Assembly (NCBI RefSeq): GCF_017873235.1
Contig: NZ_JAGGJZ010000001.1
Span: 372,001-436,000 of the forward strand
Length of the DNA stretch: 64,000 bases
Direction of reading: 5' to 3'
DNA from: Clostridium moniliforme
Lineage (GTDB): Bacteria > Bacillota > Clostridia > Clostridiales > Clostridiaceae
A program made the position numbers and the translations under genes. Every line of letters begins with the position of its first letter. The stretch's first letter is position 1. Below are positions 38,101 through 46,437 of this stretch, one piece after another. The notes below the pieces were generated by a model. The model did no database searches. It saw only the letters and a program-made list of their open reading frames with translations, and was not told where the DNA came from.

Positions 38101-38947
38101 TCATAGTTATAACAGCTATATCCATTAATGATATTTTTCTATTTGTATCTTTTCCATATACAAATTCTCTAGATTTTATATAAGCCTCATAAGCTTTTTT
38201 TATTGGAATTGTATATTTATTTTCTTCTATTTCAACCTTTTTAATTGATGTTTCAAAGGTAGTATGCCTACAATGATCTGACCAATAAGTATCTATTACT
38301 TTTATTTCTGTAATAGTTGGATCTCTTTTTTCTTCTTTAAAATAATCCCTTATCATTATTAAGTCTTCAATACTCATTGCAAGACCTTGTTCTTTATGAA
38401 AACTTTTAAGTTCTTCTCTACTTTTTTCTCTAAAACCATTTAATATTTTTACATCTTTAGGTACTATGAAATCTTGTGATAATTCTTTAGAATATAGATT
38501 AACTTCTTTTGAATCTACTGGATTGATATAATAGCTTTTTATTTTAGCTATTTCTTCTTTAGACAGGTTACCCTTTAAAATAATAACCTTTGATGATTTT
38601 ACTTCTGTTTCATTGTTATCCTTTGTTAATAACATTATACATTTTTTTGCCCAATCGGCTCTTTGATCATATTGTCCTGGTAAATACTCTACTGCAAAAA
38701 CTGTTTCATCCTTACCTAGCTCAATACTTTCTTCATATATATTATCTACTGGTGGTTCCATAAAAATTCTATGTACAGCTTTATTGTAATCTTCTTCGCT
38801 AAGTTCTCCAATTATATACTTATTTAAAACTCTTACCTTTTCTAAATTATAAGTTCCTAGATTTTCTTTAAAATCATTTAATAAAAGTTTACCCTCTACA
38901 TTAAATCCATCTTTCTTTTCAACGAAAATTGTTTTTATATTAACCAT
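35195..38947 (-). CDS. purL: Phosphoribosylformylglycinamidine synthase, single-chain
   Basis: A 1250-residue single-chain FGAM synthase with the PurS-like, synthetase and glutaminase parts in one protein, unlike the split PurS/Q/L of Bacillus. Synthetase motifs are FKNETHNHPTEIEPFGGAATCLGG, the GDVVILLGGRTGRDGVGGATGS loop and CNDFGAGGVSVAIGELC. The C-terminal glutaminase begins VIPVFPGTNCEYDCKRAF and has the nucleophile in LILGICNGFQGL, and a later SHGEGRF His. It is the first gene of the operon, preceded by the promoter at 39018-39046. The ribosome binding site is TGGAGGGGAAGAT. Confidence 0.96.
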   Translation of the reverse strand: MVNIKTIFVEKKDGFNVEGKLLLNDFKENLGTYNLEKVRVLNKYIIGELSEEDYNKAVHRIFMEPPVDNIYEESIELGKDETVFAVEYLPGQYDQRADWAKKCIMLLTKDNNETEVKSSKVIILKGNLSKEEIAKIKSYYINPVDSKEVNLYSKELSQDFIVPKDVKILNGFREKSREELKSFHKEQGLAMSIEDLIMIRDYFKEEKRDPTITEIKVIDTYWSDHCRHTTFETSIKKVEIEENKYTIPIKKAYEAYIKSREFVYGKDTNRKISLMDIAVITMKEMKKKGLLEDLDLSDEINACSIKVNLETTNGTEEYLLMFKNETHNHPTEIEPFGGAATCLGGSIRDPLSGRTYVYQAMRVTGAADPTVNINETLKGKLPQRTITLGAASGYSSYGNQIGLATGQVDEVYHPNYVAKRMEIGAVLGAAPKENVVREEPKLGDVVILLGGRTGRDGVGGATGSSKEHTEDSINECGAEVQKGNPVTERKIQRLFRNKDVSTMIKRCNDFGAGGVSVAIGELCRGLNINLDKVLKKYEGLDGTELAVSESQERMAVALAKENAEKFIKFAEKENLEAVIVAEVTDDDRLKMTWRGKTIVDVSRSFLDTNGATAVTDIKVKAPKEYPYEIKDVDVKEKWINTLKELNVCSKKGLIERFDSTIGGNTVLLPLGGKYQKTPAEGMAAKIPVLNGESKDASLMAYGFNPYLGMWSPFHMAFYSVIESVTKITAMGGDYKKARLTFQEYFEKLGENKERWGKPFSALLGAYKAQEDLKIPAIGGKDSMSGSFGDIDVPPSLISFAVTVEKADKIISPEFKKINSNIVLLKAEKLEDGTIEMEGFKKNLNKVYKLISEGKIISAYSLKFGGVAEGITKMAIGNRIGAILDKLSKDELFGFNYGSLILEVKEEVYIKEAFEGTNYKLIGKTLEEEYIKCPEYNVEFNLEELEKAYEEKLEPVFKSKINENCNKVETVLKSEKGIISPKIKVTKPKVVIPVFPGTNCEYDCKRAFLKEGAEVSEVLLRNLNRESLLDSIENLKKEIDKSQIIMLPGGFSAGDEPDGSAKFIATIFRNEKIKESVMELLNNRDGLILGICNGFQGLIKLGLLPYGEILDIKEDMPTLTYNNINRHMSTMVRTKVVSKKSPWFNEVDLGEIHTVPISHGEGRFVASEKVLKELLENGQIATQYVDLNGEIAMDMPYNPNGSMLGIEGITSADGRILGKMAHSERIGDNLYKNIEGNFDEKIFKSGVNYFK

Positions 38948-38969
38948 ATCTTCCCCTCCACCATTTTAA

Positions 38970-38982
38970 AAATACGAACATT
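38970..38982. promoter_or_regulatory. PurBox-like site in the purL leader
   Basis: AAATACGAACATT matches the Bacillus PurBox consensus AWWWCCGAACWWT at 12 of 13 positions. It lies between the promoter and the purL start. Bacillus PurR binds two inverted boxes, so this may pair with the CGAA sites upstream (39070-39093). Confidence 0.5.
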
Positions 38983-39017
38983 ATTACTTGTTTTTTAATA
39001 ATTGTTTTGGTAATTTC

Positions 39018-39046
39018 AGCATACCACCGCCTATAAATAATGTCAA
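39018..39046 (-). promoter_or_regulatory. Promoter of the purine operon
   Basis: Minus-strand TTGACA (39046-39041), 17 bases, TATGCT (39023-39018). The predicted start near 39010 gives a leader of about 60 bases before the purL ATG at 38947. Confidence 0.65.
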
Positions 39047-39069
39047 TATTAATTAATATATATATTATA

Positions 39070-39093
39070 ATTATTCGTGTATTAACGAATTAT
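39070..39093. promoter_or_regulatory. Inverted CGAA boxes upstream of the pur promoter
   Basis: ATTCGT-GTATTA-ACGAAT (39074-39091) is an inverted repeat. Each arm, extended outward, resembles a PurBox (ATTAACGAATTAT matches 11 of 13). It lies just upstream of the -35, which fits a PurR operator. Confidence 0.45.
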
Positions 39094-39221
39094 ATTATAT
39101 ATATTTCAGTTTTTATTACGGATTTTTGTGTTTTATTTACTTTTTATGGATAACATTTCTCTTTTTTGTAAATAATAAATTTATATATAAAATTAAATTT
39201 AATTATATTATTATTTATTTA

Positions 39222-39320
39222 AATAAGCCTCAATATACTAAAAGTTAATCACAATTATACCCAGAAATTATATATCTCAATAAGCCTAATAACACTAAAT
39301 ATATTAGAAGTTAATACAAA
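39222..39320. repeat. Imperfect direct repeat of about 30-40 bases
   Basis: Two copies share AATAAGCCT, then AATA..ACTAAA, then AGTTAAT; the second copy (from about 39279) has an insertion of about 8 bases. Role unknown. Confidence 0.45.
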
Positions 39321-39321
39321 A

Positions 39322-39346
39322 AAGCTGGTGAATAAATCACCAGCTT
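39322..39346 (-). terminator. Terminator of the MMPL/YhgE-like operon
   Basis: Stem AAGCTGGTG with CACCAGCTT and a 7-base loop, followed on the minus strand by six T (counting the end of the arm). Confidence 0.88.
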
Positions 39347-39417
39347 CCTTTGTTTAAACCTACGTAACCCTCCTAGCCTTGAAAGGTCAATATTATTATT
39401 AACATTTTCCTTATATA

Positions 39418-42048
39418 CTATCCAAATATTTTTTCAAATATTCCTTTTAACCAATCTATAAAACCACCTTTATTTTCTTCTGTATCAACAGAAGCTTTTT
39501 CCTTTTCTGGTGCTTTTATTTCATTTGTTTTCATAATAAATTTTACAGATCCATCCATATCTTTTTCTTTTCCTGAAAATGTATTATAATCCTTTGACAT
39601 CTTAACTAATTCATCTTTAACTTCAATTGCATTATTAATATTTTCTACTCCATCATTTCCTTTGTCATAAATTTTTTCTATTCCTTCTTCATTGAATTTT
39701 TTCATTCCATCATTAAGTTTTTGACTTCCATCTGCTAATTTATTAACTCCATCCTCTAATGATGGCAAGCTATTTAATAACTCTCTAGCTCTATTAACAT
39801 TATTTTTATCTAATGAAGTTTTAGTTATTCTTAAAATATCACTACTATCTTTTAAATCTTGTTGCATACTTAAAAGTTTTTCACCCATTTTTTTAGCTTC
39901 TTTAATGTCATAACTGCTTCCATTTCCTAAAACATTTTCTATTTGTTTTATTGTGCCTTGTGATTTATTTAAATCATTAGAGAACTTTTCTATTTTAGAT
40001 ACTAATTCTTTATCATCTTTTAACCCCTTAACCATTTTATTTATAGTTTCAATATTTTCTTTATTTTCCTCAATATCTTTTGAAACTGTCATTAAATTAT
40101 CCTTAAGTGAATTTATAGCCTTTAAGTCTTCTTCATTTAAGCTTAAAAAACCTTCTGCTGCTGCATTCATAAGTTTTTGATTTTCTTTATTATTTATATC
40201 TGAATAGAATTTAGCAAATTTCTTTGTTTGTCCAGGCTTTGATAGAAAAGCACTTGTTTTATCCAAAACTGGTGTTAATCCCTTAACTGTTTCTACATCT
40301 TTCATCAAGCCATTCATTGTTTTACCATATGCATTCATTTTAGTATAGTCATTTCCTATACCTTCTTTTGATATATCTTTTAATGTCATACTATTTACTA
40401 AGGCTTTAAGTTTAGCACCATTACCTCCATAAACTCCATCTATATACTTACATAACTTAGCTTTTGACATTGCTAGTGCTTTTGAAGGCTCTACTCCTTG
40501 TTTAGCAAAAGTAGCAACATCACCTGCAAGTATTCCTTTAAAGATTAAATAACCTTCACCATAACTAGATACATCTTTTGACATTGCTTGCATTTTGTTA
40601 GAATCAATTCCATTTATCATTAATGTTGTTTTCTTAATTTGTCCATTAACACCATTTAAGAAGTTATTAGCCTTCTCTTCCGTATTATTTCCTGGTGCAT
40701 TATTTATTAGTGAATTTAATGGACCTTGAACTCCAGCTAATTCCTTTTGTATTTCTAATGTCTCTTTTAATAGATTTTGACTTTTATTTAAATTACCACT
40801 TGTAGCTAATTCACTCATTTTATTCAACTTTTTAATGGTACTTGGATTTACATTTTCATATACTTTTTTAGCCTTCATAGTATCATTTAAAAGTTTATTA
40901 AAGCCATCATCCCTTGAAAGTCCTTTAAATGTATTAACTGCTGCCTCTATTTGCCCCTTATGAACTAAAATTGCTTGTCCATCAGAAACTAAAGTATTAA
41001 TATTATTAATATTATTTTCAGTTAATAATCCTAAAACTTGTTTTCCTTTTTCAGTATTAATATTTTTTGCAAAATAGGCATCATCAATTAATTTATTGGC
41101 TCTATTTATCTTTTCATCAGATTGTAATATCCCTATAGCCTCTTGTAAAGTATTATCATTTAATTTACCTTTGCCTTCATCTAGTTTTTTCTTAGCTGTC
41201 ATAATACCATCACTTAAAGCTCCAGTACCCTCTAATAATTCATCTGATGCATCCTTTAATTTATTTAAAGAATCCTTTAACTCATCTATTGAATCTGCCT
41301 TTTCTATTTTATCTAAGTTAGGTAATTCTGTAGTTGCAGTTATCATTATTGGTCCAAGTTCAAAATTATCTGTATATCCTTCTATAACAAGTTTGTTGTC
41401 AAGATTTATATCTAAATCTTTATCATCTAAATCTAAACTTTCTTTTAAACCTGGACAGGCTGGAAATGCAACAACATTATTATTTCCTTCTGATACCATT
41501 GTTCCTTCGTTTATAGTTATATCTTTAAATTTATCTACTGGAAGAGTAACTACAGTAGCTGCTAAAAGTGGAGTATATATTTTTCTATCCTTGCCTCCAA
41601 TTTTAACGTTTTTATAACTATTATTTTTAAGTTCTATTTCAATTTTTATTTTTCCTGACTTACCTGCTATATCCTTTTCTTCAACTCTCTCATCATTTAA
41701 GTAATACTTAATATTTACATCAAGAGGTAATTCAGCTTTTGTATCTCCTTTATAATAAATATCACTACTATTTGTTTTCCATTTAAGAGTATCTCCTTCT
41801 TTAACTGGAGCCTCTTCACCTTTTACATTTTGTATATTAGAAAGATTTGATTTATCAGTAACATCTATATTTCCTTTATCTGAATGTAGCCAGTTAGTTA
41901 CTGTTATCTTTTCTACTTGCCCACTAGATCTTAAATTTACATAAACACTCTCATCTTTCTTTACTTCTGATGCACTTGCAACTGTAGTTGCACACATACT
42001 TCCTATTATAACTAATGCTATTACTCTTTTAGACATTGATTTATACAT
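39418..42048 (-). CDS. Secreted coiled-coil protein with YhgE-like repeats, partner of the MMPL exporter
   Basis: An 876-residue exported protein. The signal peptide (MYKSMSKRVIALVIIGSMCATTVASA) is followed by a beta-rich N-terminal domain (residues 30-240). Residues 240-830 are a very long helical region rich in Leu/Asp/Lys/Asn, with Gly-spaced segments LLEGTGALSDGI...LDEGKGKLND and LADGSQKLNDGMKKFNEE. Such segments are typical of YhgE/Pip-type proteins, but the membrane helices of those proteins are missing. The C-terminus ends in a short amphipathic helix (FIDWLKGIFEKIFG). It follows the MMPL gene by 18 bases, so the two likely act together at the cell surface. The ribosome binding site is AGGGGGGAT. 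Confidence 0.75.
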   Translation of the reverse strand: MYKSMSKRVIALVIIGSMCATTVASASEVKKDESVYVNLRSSGQVEKITVTNWLHSDKGNIDVTDKSNLSNIQNVKGEEAPVKEGDTLKWKTNSSDIYYKGDTKAELPLDVNIKYYLNDERVEEKDIAGKSGKIKIEIELKNNSYKNVKIGGKDRKIYTPLLAATVVTLPVDKFKDITINEGTMVSEGNNNVVAFPACPGLKESLDLDDKDLDINLDNKLVIEGYTDNFELGPIMITATTELPNLDKIEKADSIDELKDSLNKLKDASDELLEGTGALSDGIMTAKKKLDEGKGKLNDNTLQEAIGILQSDEKINRANKLIDDAYFAKNINTEKGKQVLGLLTENNINNINTLVSDGQAILVHKGQIEAAVNTFKGLSRDDGFNKLLNDTMKAKKVYENVNPSTIKKLNKMSELATSGNLNKSQNLLKETLEIQKELAGVQGPLNSLINNAPGNNTEEKANNFLNGVNGQIKKTTLMINGIDSNKMQAMSKDVSSYGEGYLIFKGILAGDVATFAKQGVEPSKALAMSKAKLCKYIDGVYGGNGAKLKALVNSMTLKDISKEGIGNDYTKMNAYGKTMNGLMKDVETVKGLTPVLDKTSAFLSKPGQTKKFAKFYSDINNKENQKLMNAAAEGFLSLNEEDLKAINSLKDNLMTVSKDIEENKENIETINKMVKGLKDDKELVSKIEKFSNDLNKSQGTIKQIENVLGNGSSYDIKEAKKMGEKLLSMQQDLKDSSDILRITKTSLDKNNVNRARELLNSLPSLEDGVNKLADGSQKLNDGMKKFNEEGIEKIYDKGNDGVENINNAIEVKDELVKMSKDYNTFSGKEKDMDGSVKFIMKTNEIKAPEKEKASVDTEENKGGFIDWLKGIFEKIFG

Positions 42049-42066
42049 ATCTATCCCCCCTACCTT

Positions 42067-44157
42067 TTATACTGTTTCTTCTTTTAAATTTTCAGGTTCT
42101 GTACGCCATTTAATTGATGTTTTATTAATTAATCCTTCTGAAACTAATAATAATGATGGAAGTATAAATAAAATTACTAACATACTAATTATTGCTCCTC
42201 TTGAAATTAAGAAACAAAGACTTTTAATTAATGCCATATCAGAAACTATTGCAACGGCACCTGTTGCTCCAAAGAATGTTAATCCAGAAGTTACTATAGA
42301 TTTTGCTGAACCTTTAACTGCAATTAAAATTGCTTCTTGTTTCTTATAACCTCGTCTAAGTTCTTCTCTAAATCTAGAAGTCATAAGTATTGCATAATCA
42401 ACTGTAGCTCCAAGTTGTATTGTTCCTATTACTATACTTGCAACAAATGGTATTGTAGTGCCTGTATAATAAGGTATTCCCATATTTATAAATATCGCAA
42501 ACTCTATAGCTGCAACTAATAAAACTGGTACTGATATAGATTTAAATACTATTAATATAATTACAAATATTGCAATTATTGAATATATTGAAACCATTTT
42601 AAAGTCTCTATCTGAAGTTGTTATAAGATCCTTTGTAAGAGGTCCTTCTCCTGCAACTAAAGCTTCCTTATCATATTCTTTGGCAATAGTTGTAAGTTCA
42701 TCAATTTGCTTATTTTCCTCGTCCTTTGCTGCTTTATATTCTGAATTTACTAATATAAGATTATAGCCACCCTTTTTAAATGTTTCCCTTACATCACTTG
42801 GAATAAAACTTTCTGGCATCGCAGGTCCTATTAATTTATCGTAAGAAAGAACTGATGTTATACCATCTATTTTTTCTATTTTACTTGTCATTTCTTTCAT
42901 TTTATATGGTTTAATATTATCTTTTACAAGAACAAAATGTGTTGTCATCATATTAAATTTATCTTTTAATTTATTAGTTGCAACTATAGATGGCATATCC
43001 TTTGGTAATGTCTCATCTAAATTATAATAAGCCTTAGCATGTTCTGACCCCCAAATTGCTGGTAGTAGCATAACTAAAAATATTCCTATAAATACTTTAT
43101 AATGTGTTGTTACTACCTTTGAAAGTTTATTAAATTCAGGAATTATTGTCTTATGCTTAAATCTGTGTATTAATTTATCAAAAGTTAGTATAAGAGCTGG
43201 TAATACTGTTACTGAACATATAACTCCAAGTACAACTCCTTTTGCCATTACAATTCCTATATCTTTTCCAAGTGTTAAATCCATTGCGCATAAAGCTAAG
43301 AAACCTGCAATTGTTGTTAAAGATGAACCTGAAATAGATAACATTGTAGTTGATATAGCTTCTGCCATAGCTTCTTTTCTATTATCAAATTTTAAAAGTT
43401 CTTCTTCATACCTATGCATTAAGAAAATAGAGTAATCCATTGTAACCCCAAGTTGCAATACTGCCGCTAAAGCTTTCGTTATATAGGATATTTCTCCAAA
43501 TATAATATTAGATCCAAGATTGTATAATATTCCAATTCCAATAGAAATTAAAAAGATTATTGGTACAAAGGTAGATTCCATTGAAATTAGTAAAACTCCT
43601 AATGATATAATTACAGCTAATATTACATAAAATGGAGTTTCTTTATCCGCTAAATCCTTAGTATCTTTAATAATAGCTGACATTCCACTTAAGAAACATT
43701 GCTTGTTCATCATAGTTTTTATTTCACTAATTGCATTTAATGTGCTTTCTGATGCTGCTGATCCCTTATACTTTATAATCAGCATTGTGGCATCTCCACT
43801 AAAAATTTTACTTTTAACCTTATCTGGTAATATCTCCTTTGGAACAGATATATCTACTACATCATCAATCCAAAGTGCATTTTCTACCCCTTTAACTTCC
43901 TTTATTTTATTTTTAAGGTTTACCACATATTTTTCTGGCATACCTTCAATTATTAGCATTGAAGTTGCAGCATCTGAATATACATCATCTAAAATTTTCT
44001 GTCCCTTAGTTGAATCTAGATTTTGTGGTAAATAACTTAAAATATCATAATTAATTCTTGTACTTATCATTCCAAATATAGCTGGAACTATTAATATGAC
44101 CGTTATTAATAATGCCAATTTAGTATGATTTGAAATCCATTTCGCAATTTTTTTCAC
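42067..44157 (-). CDS. MMPL/RND family transporter
   Basis: A 696-residue polytopic protein with the two-fold RND layout. Each half has one N-terminal helix, an extracytoplasmic loop of about 120-150 residues and five further helices. The SSD-like core motifs appear as LQLGVTMDYSIFLMHRYEEEL and IQLGATVDYAILMTSRFREEL, with the Asp-Tyr pair of proton-coupled MMPL proteins. Substrates of such exporters are lipids, peptides or drugs; this one is unknown. The start is placed at GTG 44157, preceded by AAGGGGGGAGAG; the ATG at 44190 lies inside operator 1. Two TetR-type palindromes control the promoter. Confidence 0.86.
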   Translation of the reverse strand: MKKIAKWISNHTKLALLITVILIVPAIFGMISTRINYDILSYLPQNLDSTKGQKILDDVYSDAATSMLIIEGMPEKYVVNLKNKIKEVKGVENALWIDDVVDISVPKEILPDKVKSKIFSGDATMLIIKYKGSAASESTLNAISEIKTMMNKQCFLSGMSAIIKDTKDLADKETPFYVILAVIISLGVLLISMESTFVPIIFLISIGIGILYNLGSNIIFGEISYITKALAAVLQLGVTMDYSIFLMHRYEEELLKFDNRKEAMAEAISTTMLSISGSSLTTIAGFLALCAMDLTLGKDIGIVMAKGVVLGVICSVTVLPALILTFDKLIHRFKHKTIIPEFNKLSKVVTTHYKVFIGIFLVMLLPAIWGSEHAKAYYNLDETLPKDMPSIVATNKLKDKFNMMTTHFVLVKDNIKPYKMKEMTSKIEKIDGITSVLSYDKLIGPAMPESFIPSDVRETFKKGGYNLILVNSEYKAAKDEENKQIDELTTIAKEYDKEALVAGEGPLTKDLITTSDRDFKMVSIYSIIAIFVIILIVFKSISVPVLLVAAIEFAIFINMGIPYYTGTTIPFVASIVIGTIQLGATVDYAILMTSRFREELRRGYKKQEAILIAVKGSAKSIVTSGLTFFGATGAVAIVSDMALIKSLCFLISRGAIISMLVILFILPSLLLVSEGLINKTSIKWRTEPENLKEETV

Positions 44158-44175
44158 TGTTCTCTCCCCCCTTGT

Positions 44176-44231
44176 ATGACTAATAGTCATTTAATATATT
44201 TTCATTATATCACTATATGACTGATAGTCAA
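44176..44231 (-). promoter_or_regulatory. Promoter and two TetR-type operators of the MMPL operon
   Basis: Minus-strand TTGACT (44231-44226), a 16-base spacer and TATAAT (44209-44204). Operator 1, ATGACTAATAGTCAT (44176-44190), is a perfect 7-1-7 palindrome in the leader. Operator 2, ATGACTGATAGTCAA (44217-44231), overlaps the -35. Their centres are 41 bases apart, about four helical turns. No TetR gene lies in this window. Confidence 0.78.
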
Positions 44232-44362
44232 TTATTTGTTCCACTTTTTATAAAATTTTGAAAATATCCTATAACTTAACTTTTTAGTTTTTTAATGTGT
44301 TTTTATTTATAAGGAACTATTGTATAATGTTTTTATACTAAAATAAGGAGTGTTGTTTATAA

Positions 44363-45265
44363 TTGTTTGGATATGTTACTCCATTAAAACCAGAATTAAA
44401 AATTAGGGAATTTAATCAATTTAGAAGTTATTATTGTGGAGTTTGTTTTCACATAAAAAAATATTTTGGAAACATACCTAGAATAACTTTAAATTATGAT
44501 ATGACTTTTTTAGCTCTATTATTAGATGGATTAAATCCTAAAGAGCTTGAAGTTAAGATGAAAAAATGTATAGTTCATCCAATAAAAGAAAAACCTATAG
44601 TTTTAAATAATGAGGCTCTTTTTTATGCAGCTAGTATGAATGTATCTCTTTTTTACTATAAATTATTAGATGATATAGAAGATGATAATAATGTAAAAAG
44701 CAAAATAGAAGCATTCTTTTTATCACCCTATAAAAAGAAATTTAAAAAGGAAATACTACATATAAATGATATAATAAAAGAGAATTTAAACCTCTTAACT
44801 AAATTTGAAAAGGAAAAGAACTTTTCATCAATTGATGAAATATGTGATCCCTTTAGCAAAATAGTTGGAGAAATATTATCAAAATATCCTTATTCAATTA
44901 ATAAAGATTCAGATGAACTTAGAAGTAATCTTTATAACTTTGGATATTCCCTTGGAAAATGGATATATCTAATAGATGCATTAGATGACTTAGAAGAGGA
45001 TATTAAAAATAACAAATTTAATCCTATTAATTTCTTATATAATAAAGATAATCTACCTTATAAAGAATTTTTAGAAAATATAGAAAAGAGATTAGAATTT
45101 AGTATCTTTAATTGTGCATATACTTGCAAGGAAATATTAGAAGTACTTCCACTTGCAAGAAATAAAGAAATTTTAGAAAATATAATCAATCTTGGAATGA
45201 TGGATAAATATATGAAAATAATAAATAAATGTGATTGTACAAAAAAGAAAGGCAGGGAAATATAA
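44363..45265 (+). CDS. DUF5685 family protein
   Basis: A 300-residue protein of the DUF5685 family, recognised by its N-terminus (MFGYVTPLKPELKIREFNQFRSYYCGVCFHIKKYFGNIPRITLNYDMTFLALLLD). It is mostly helical, with a CGVC pair near residue 30 and a C-terminal CDC group, so metal binding is possible. The family's function is not known. The start codon is TTG (44363), with ATAAGGAGTG upstream; no ATG fits the conserved N-terminus. The downstream J-domain gene begins at the next base after the stop, a strong sign of a common operon and joint function. Confidence 0.82.
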   Translation: MFGYVTPLKPELKIREFNQFRSYYCGVCFHIKKYFGNIPRITLNYDMTFLALLLDGLNPKELEVKMKKCIVHPIKEKPIVLNNEALFYAASMNVSLFYYKLLDDIEDDNNVKSKIEAFFLSPYKKKFKKEILHINDIIKENLNLLTKFEKEKNFSSIDEICDPFSKIVGEILSKYPYSINKDSDELRSNLYNFGYSLGKWIYLIDALDDLEEDIKNNKFNPINFLYNKDNLPYKEFLENIEKRLEFSIFNCAYTCKEILEVLPLARNKEILENIINLGMMDKYMKIINKCDCTKKKGREI

Positions 45266-45886
45266 ATGAATCCATACGAAATACTTGGAGTAAAAGAAGG
45301 TGCTTCTCAAGAAGAAATTAAAAGTGCATATAGAAAATTAGTAAAAAAATATCATCCAGACCAATATGGTGATAATCCTCTTAAGGAGCTAGCACAGGAA
45401 AAACTTGCTGAGATAAATCAGGCTTATGATACCCTAACAAAAGGTAATAACTCTTCAAATAATTCATATAATACAAATAATAGTTACAATAACAATAGTT
45501 ATAATAACTCAACTTCAGGAGATGCTTATGCTTTTCAAGAAATAAGAAGACTTATTCAAATGAGAAATATAGATGCAGCAGAATCCAAATTAAATTCAAT
45601 GTCTAATAGAAGTGCTGAATGGAACTTTTTAATGGGAATATGTAAAATTCAAAGAGGATGGTATGATTCAGGAGTTCAGTATCTTCAAACAGCAGTAAAT
45701 ATGGATCCTAATAATTTTGAATATAGACAGGCGCTTAATCAAGTAAATCAAAGAACTGTAAATTACGGAAATCCTTATAGAACAGCTGGAACAGGTGGAG
45801 TTGATCCTTGTAGTTGTTGTTTAAATTTATGGTGCTTAGATTCTCTTTGCGAATGTTTTGGAGGCGATTTAATAGGTTGTTGTTAG
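45266..45886 (+). CDS. J-domain protein with TPR-like middle and cysteine-rich tail
   Basis: A 206-residue DnaJ-domain protein. Residues 1-60 form the J-domain with the HPD motif at 30-32 (KKYHPDQYG), which stimulates DnaK-type ATPases. Residues 60-90 are an Asn/Ser/Tyr-rich linker. Residues 90-175 look like tetratricopeptide-type helices (AAESKLNSM...[42 protein letters not shown]). The last 27 residues carry eight cysteines ([19 protein letters not shown] then GCC). It lacks the zinc finger and C-terminal domains of DnaJ itself. The neighbour DUF5685 protein is probably its client or partner (inference from the fused gene arrangement). Confidence 0.85.
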   Translation: MNPYEILGVKEGASQEEIKSAYRKLVKKYHPDQYGDNPLKELAQEKLAEINQAYDTLTKGNNSSNNSYNTNNSYNNNSYNNSTSGDAYAFQEIRRLIQMRNIDAAESKLNSMSNRSAEWNFLMGICKIQRGWYDSGVQYLQTAVNMDPNNFEYRQALNQVNQRTVNYGNPYRTAGTGGVDPCSCCLNLWCLDSLCECFGGDLIGCC

Positions 45887-45910
45887 TAATTTTAGGAGGT
45901 ACTAATTTAT

Positions 45911-46411
45911 ATGAAGGATTTAAAAGCTAAAGATTTAAGTGTTGGTGGAATACTTATTGCATTAACTATTTTAACCTTATATATAAACTTAATAATACCA
46001 ATAAATACTTTTGCAATACTTACTATCTCATCCTGTTATGTACCTATTGCAATAATGAGAAGTAACATAAAAACTGGTATTTTTGTTTATGTAGCTTCCT
46101 CTATTATAGGTTTTTTCTTTATTCCATTAAAAATAATGATTCCTTTTATACTTTACTTTGGAATATATGGTCTTATTAAATACTATATAGAAAAGCTTAA
46201 TAAGTTGCCCTTAGAAATAATATTAAAACTAGTATTTTCAAATATTATGTTATTTATAGGTTATTATGTTTTTACATCTTTTGTAGGAAATATTAACTTT
46301 AAATTTCCTTTATGGGCACTTTTAATTGCAGCACAATTTGCTTTTATTATTTTTGATTATGCATTAACATTAATAATAACTTTCTATATATCAAAATTTC
46401 ATAAAAAATAA
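45911..46411 (+). CDS. Small integral membrane protein, five to six helices, ECF S-component-like
   Basis: A 166-residue very hydrophobic protein with five or six transmembrane helices. Size and helix spacing resemble the S-components of ECF vitamin transporters, but I see no motif that fixes a substrate. It follows the J-domain gene by 24 bases with an AGGAGGT ribosome binding site and shares its terminator, so it belongs to the DUF5685 operon. Whether it anchors the other two proteins at the membrane is speculation. Confidence 0.65.
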   Translation: MKDLKAKDLSVGGILIALTILTLYINLIIPINTFAILTISSCYVPIAIMRSNIKTGIFVYVASSIIGFFFIPLKIMIPFILYFGIYGLIKYYIEKLNKLPLEIILKLVFSNIMLFIGYYVFTSFVGNINFKFPLWALLIAAQFAFIIFDYALTLIITFYISKFHKK

Positions 46412-46435
46412 AAAGGTGGTAATTTTACCACCTTT
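46412..46435. terminator. Bidirectional terminator between convergent operons
   Basis: AAAGGTGGTAA pairs with TTACCACCTTT around a 2-base loop region. T-rich sequence follows on both strands, and it serves both the DUF5685 operon (plus) and the pdxK operon (minus). Confidence 0.85.
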
Positions 46436-46437
46436 AA

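Larger units (their letters stand above)
38948..39417. other. Intergenic region carrying the purine promoter and a 3 prime region of the YhgE-like gene
   Basis: From left to right it holds a PurBox-like site (38970-38982), the pur promoter (39018-39046), an inverted CGAA pair (39070-39093), an imperfect direct repeat (39222-39320), the terminator of the YhgE-like gene (39322-39346), and a relatively GC-rich stretch at 39358-39390 without a known role. I found no purine riboswitch consensus. Confidence 0.55.

Noticed and set aside
38948..39120. Purine riboswitch before purL
   Set aside because: The conserved loop sequences and P1 stem could not be found. PurR-like boxes explain control better.
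41096..41617. Plus-strand ORF of 173 residues
   Set aside because: Antisense to the secreted coiled-coil protein gene, Ser/Phe-rich shadow frame without ribosome binding site. Other opposite-strand frames in purL, purH, purM, MMPL and flavodoxin genes are rejected likewise.
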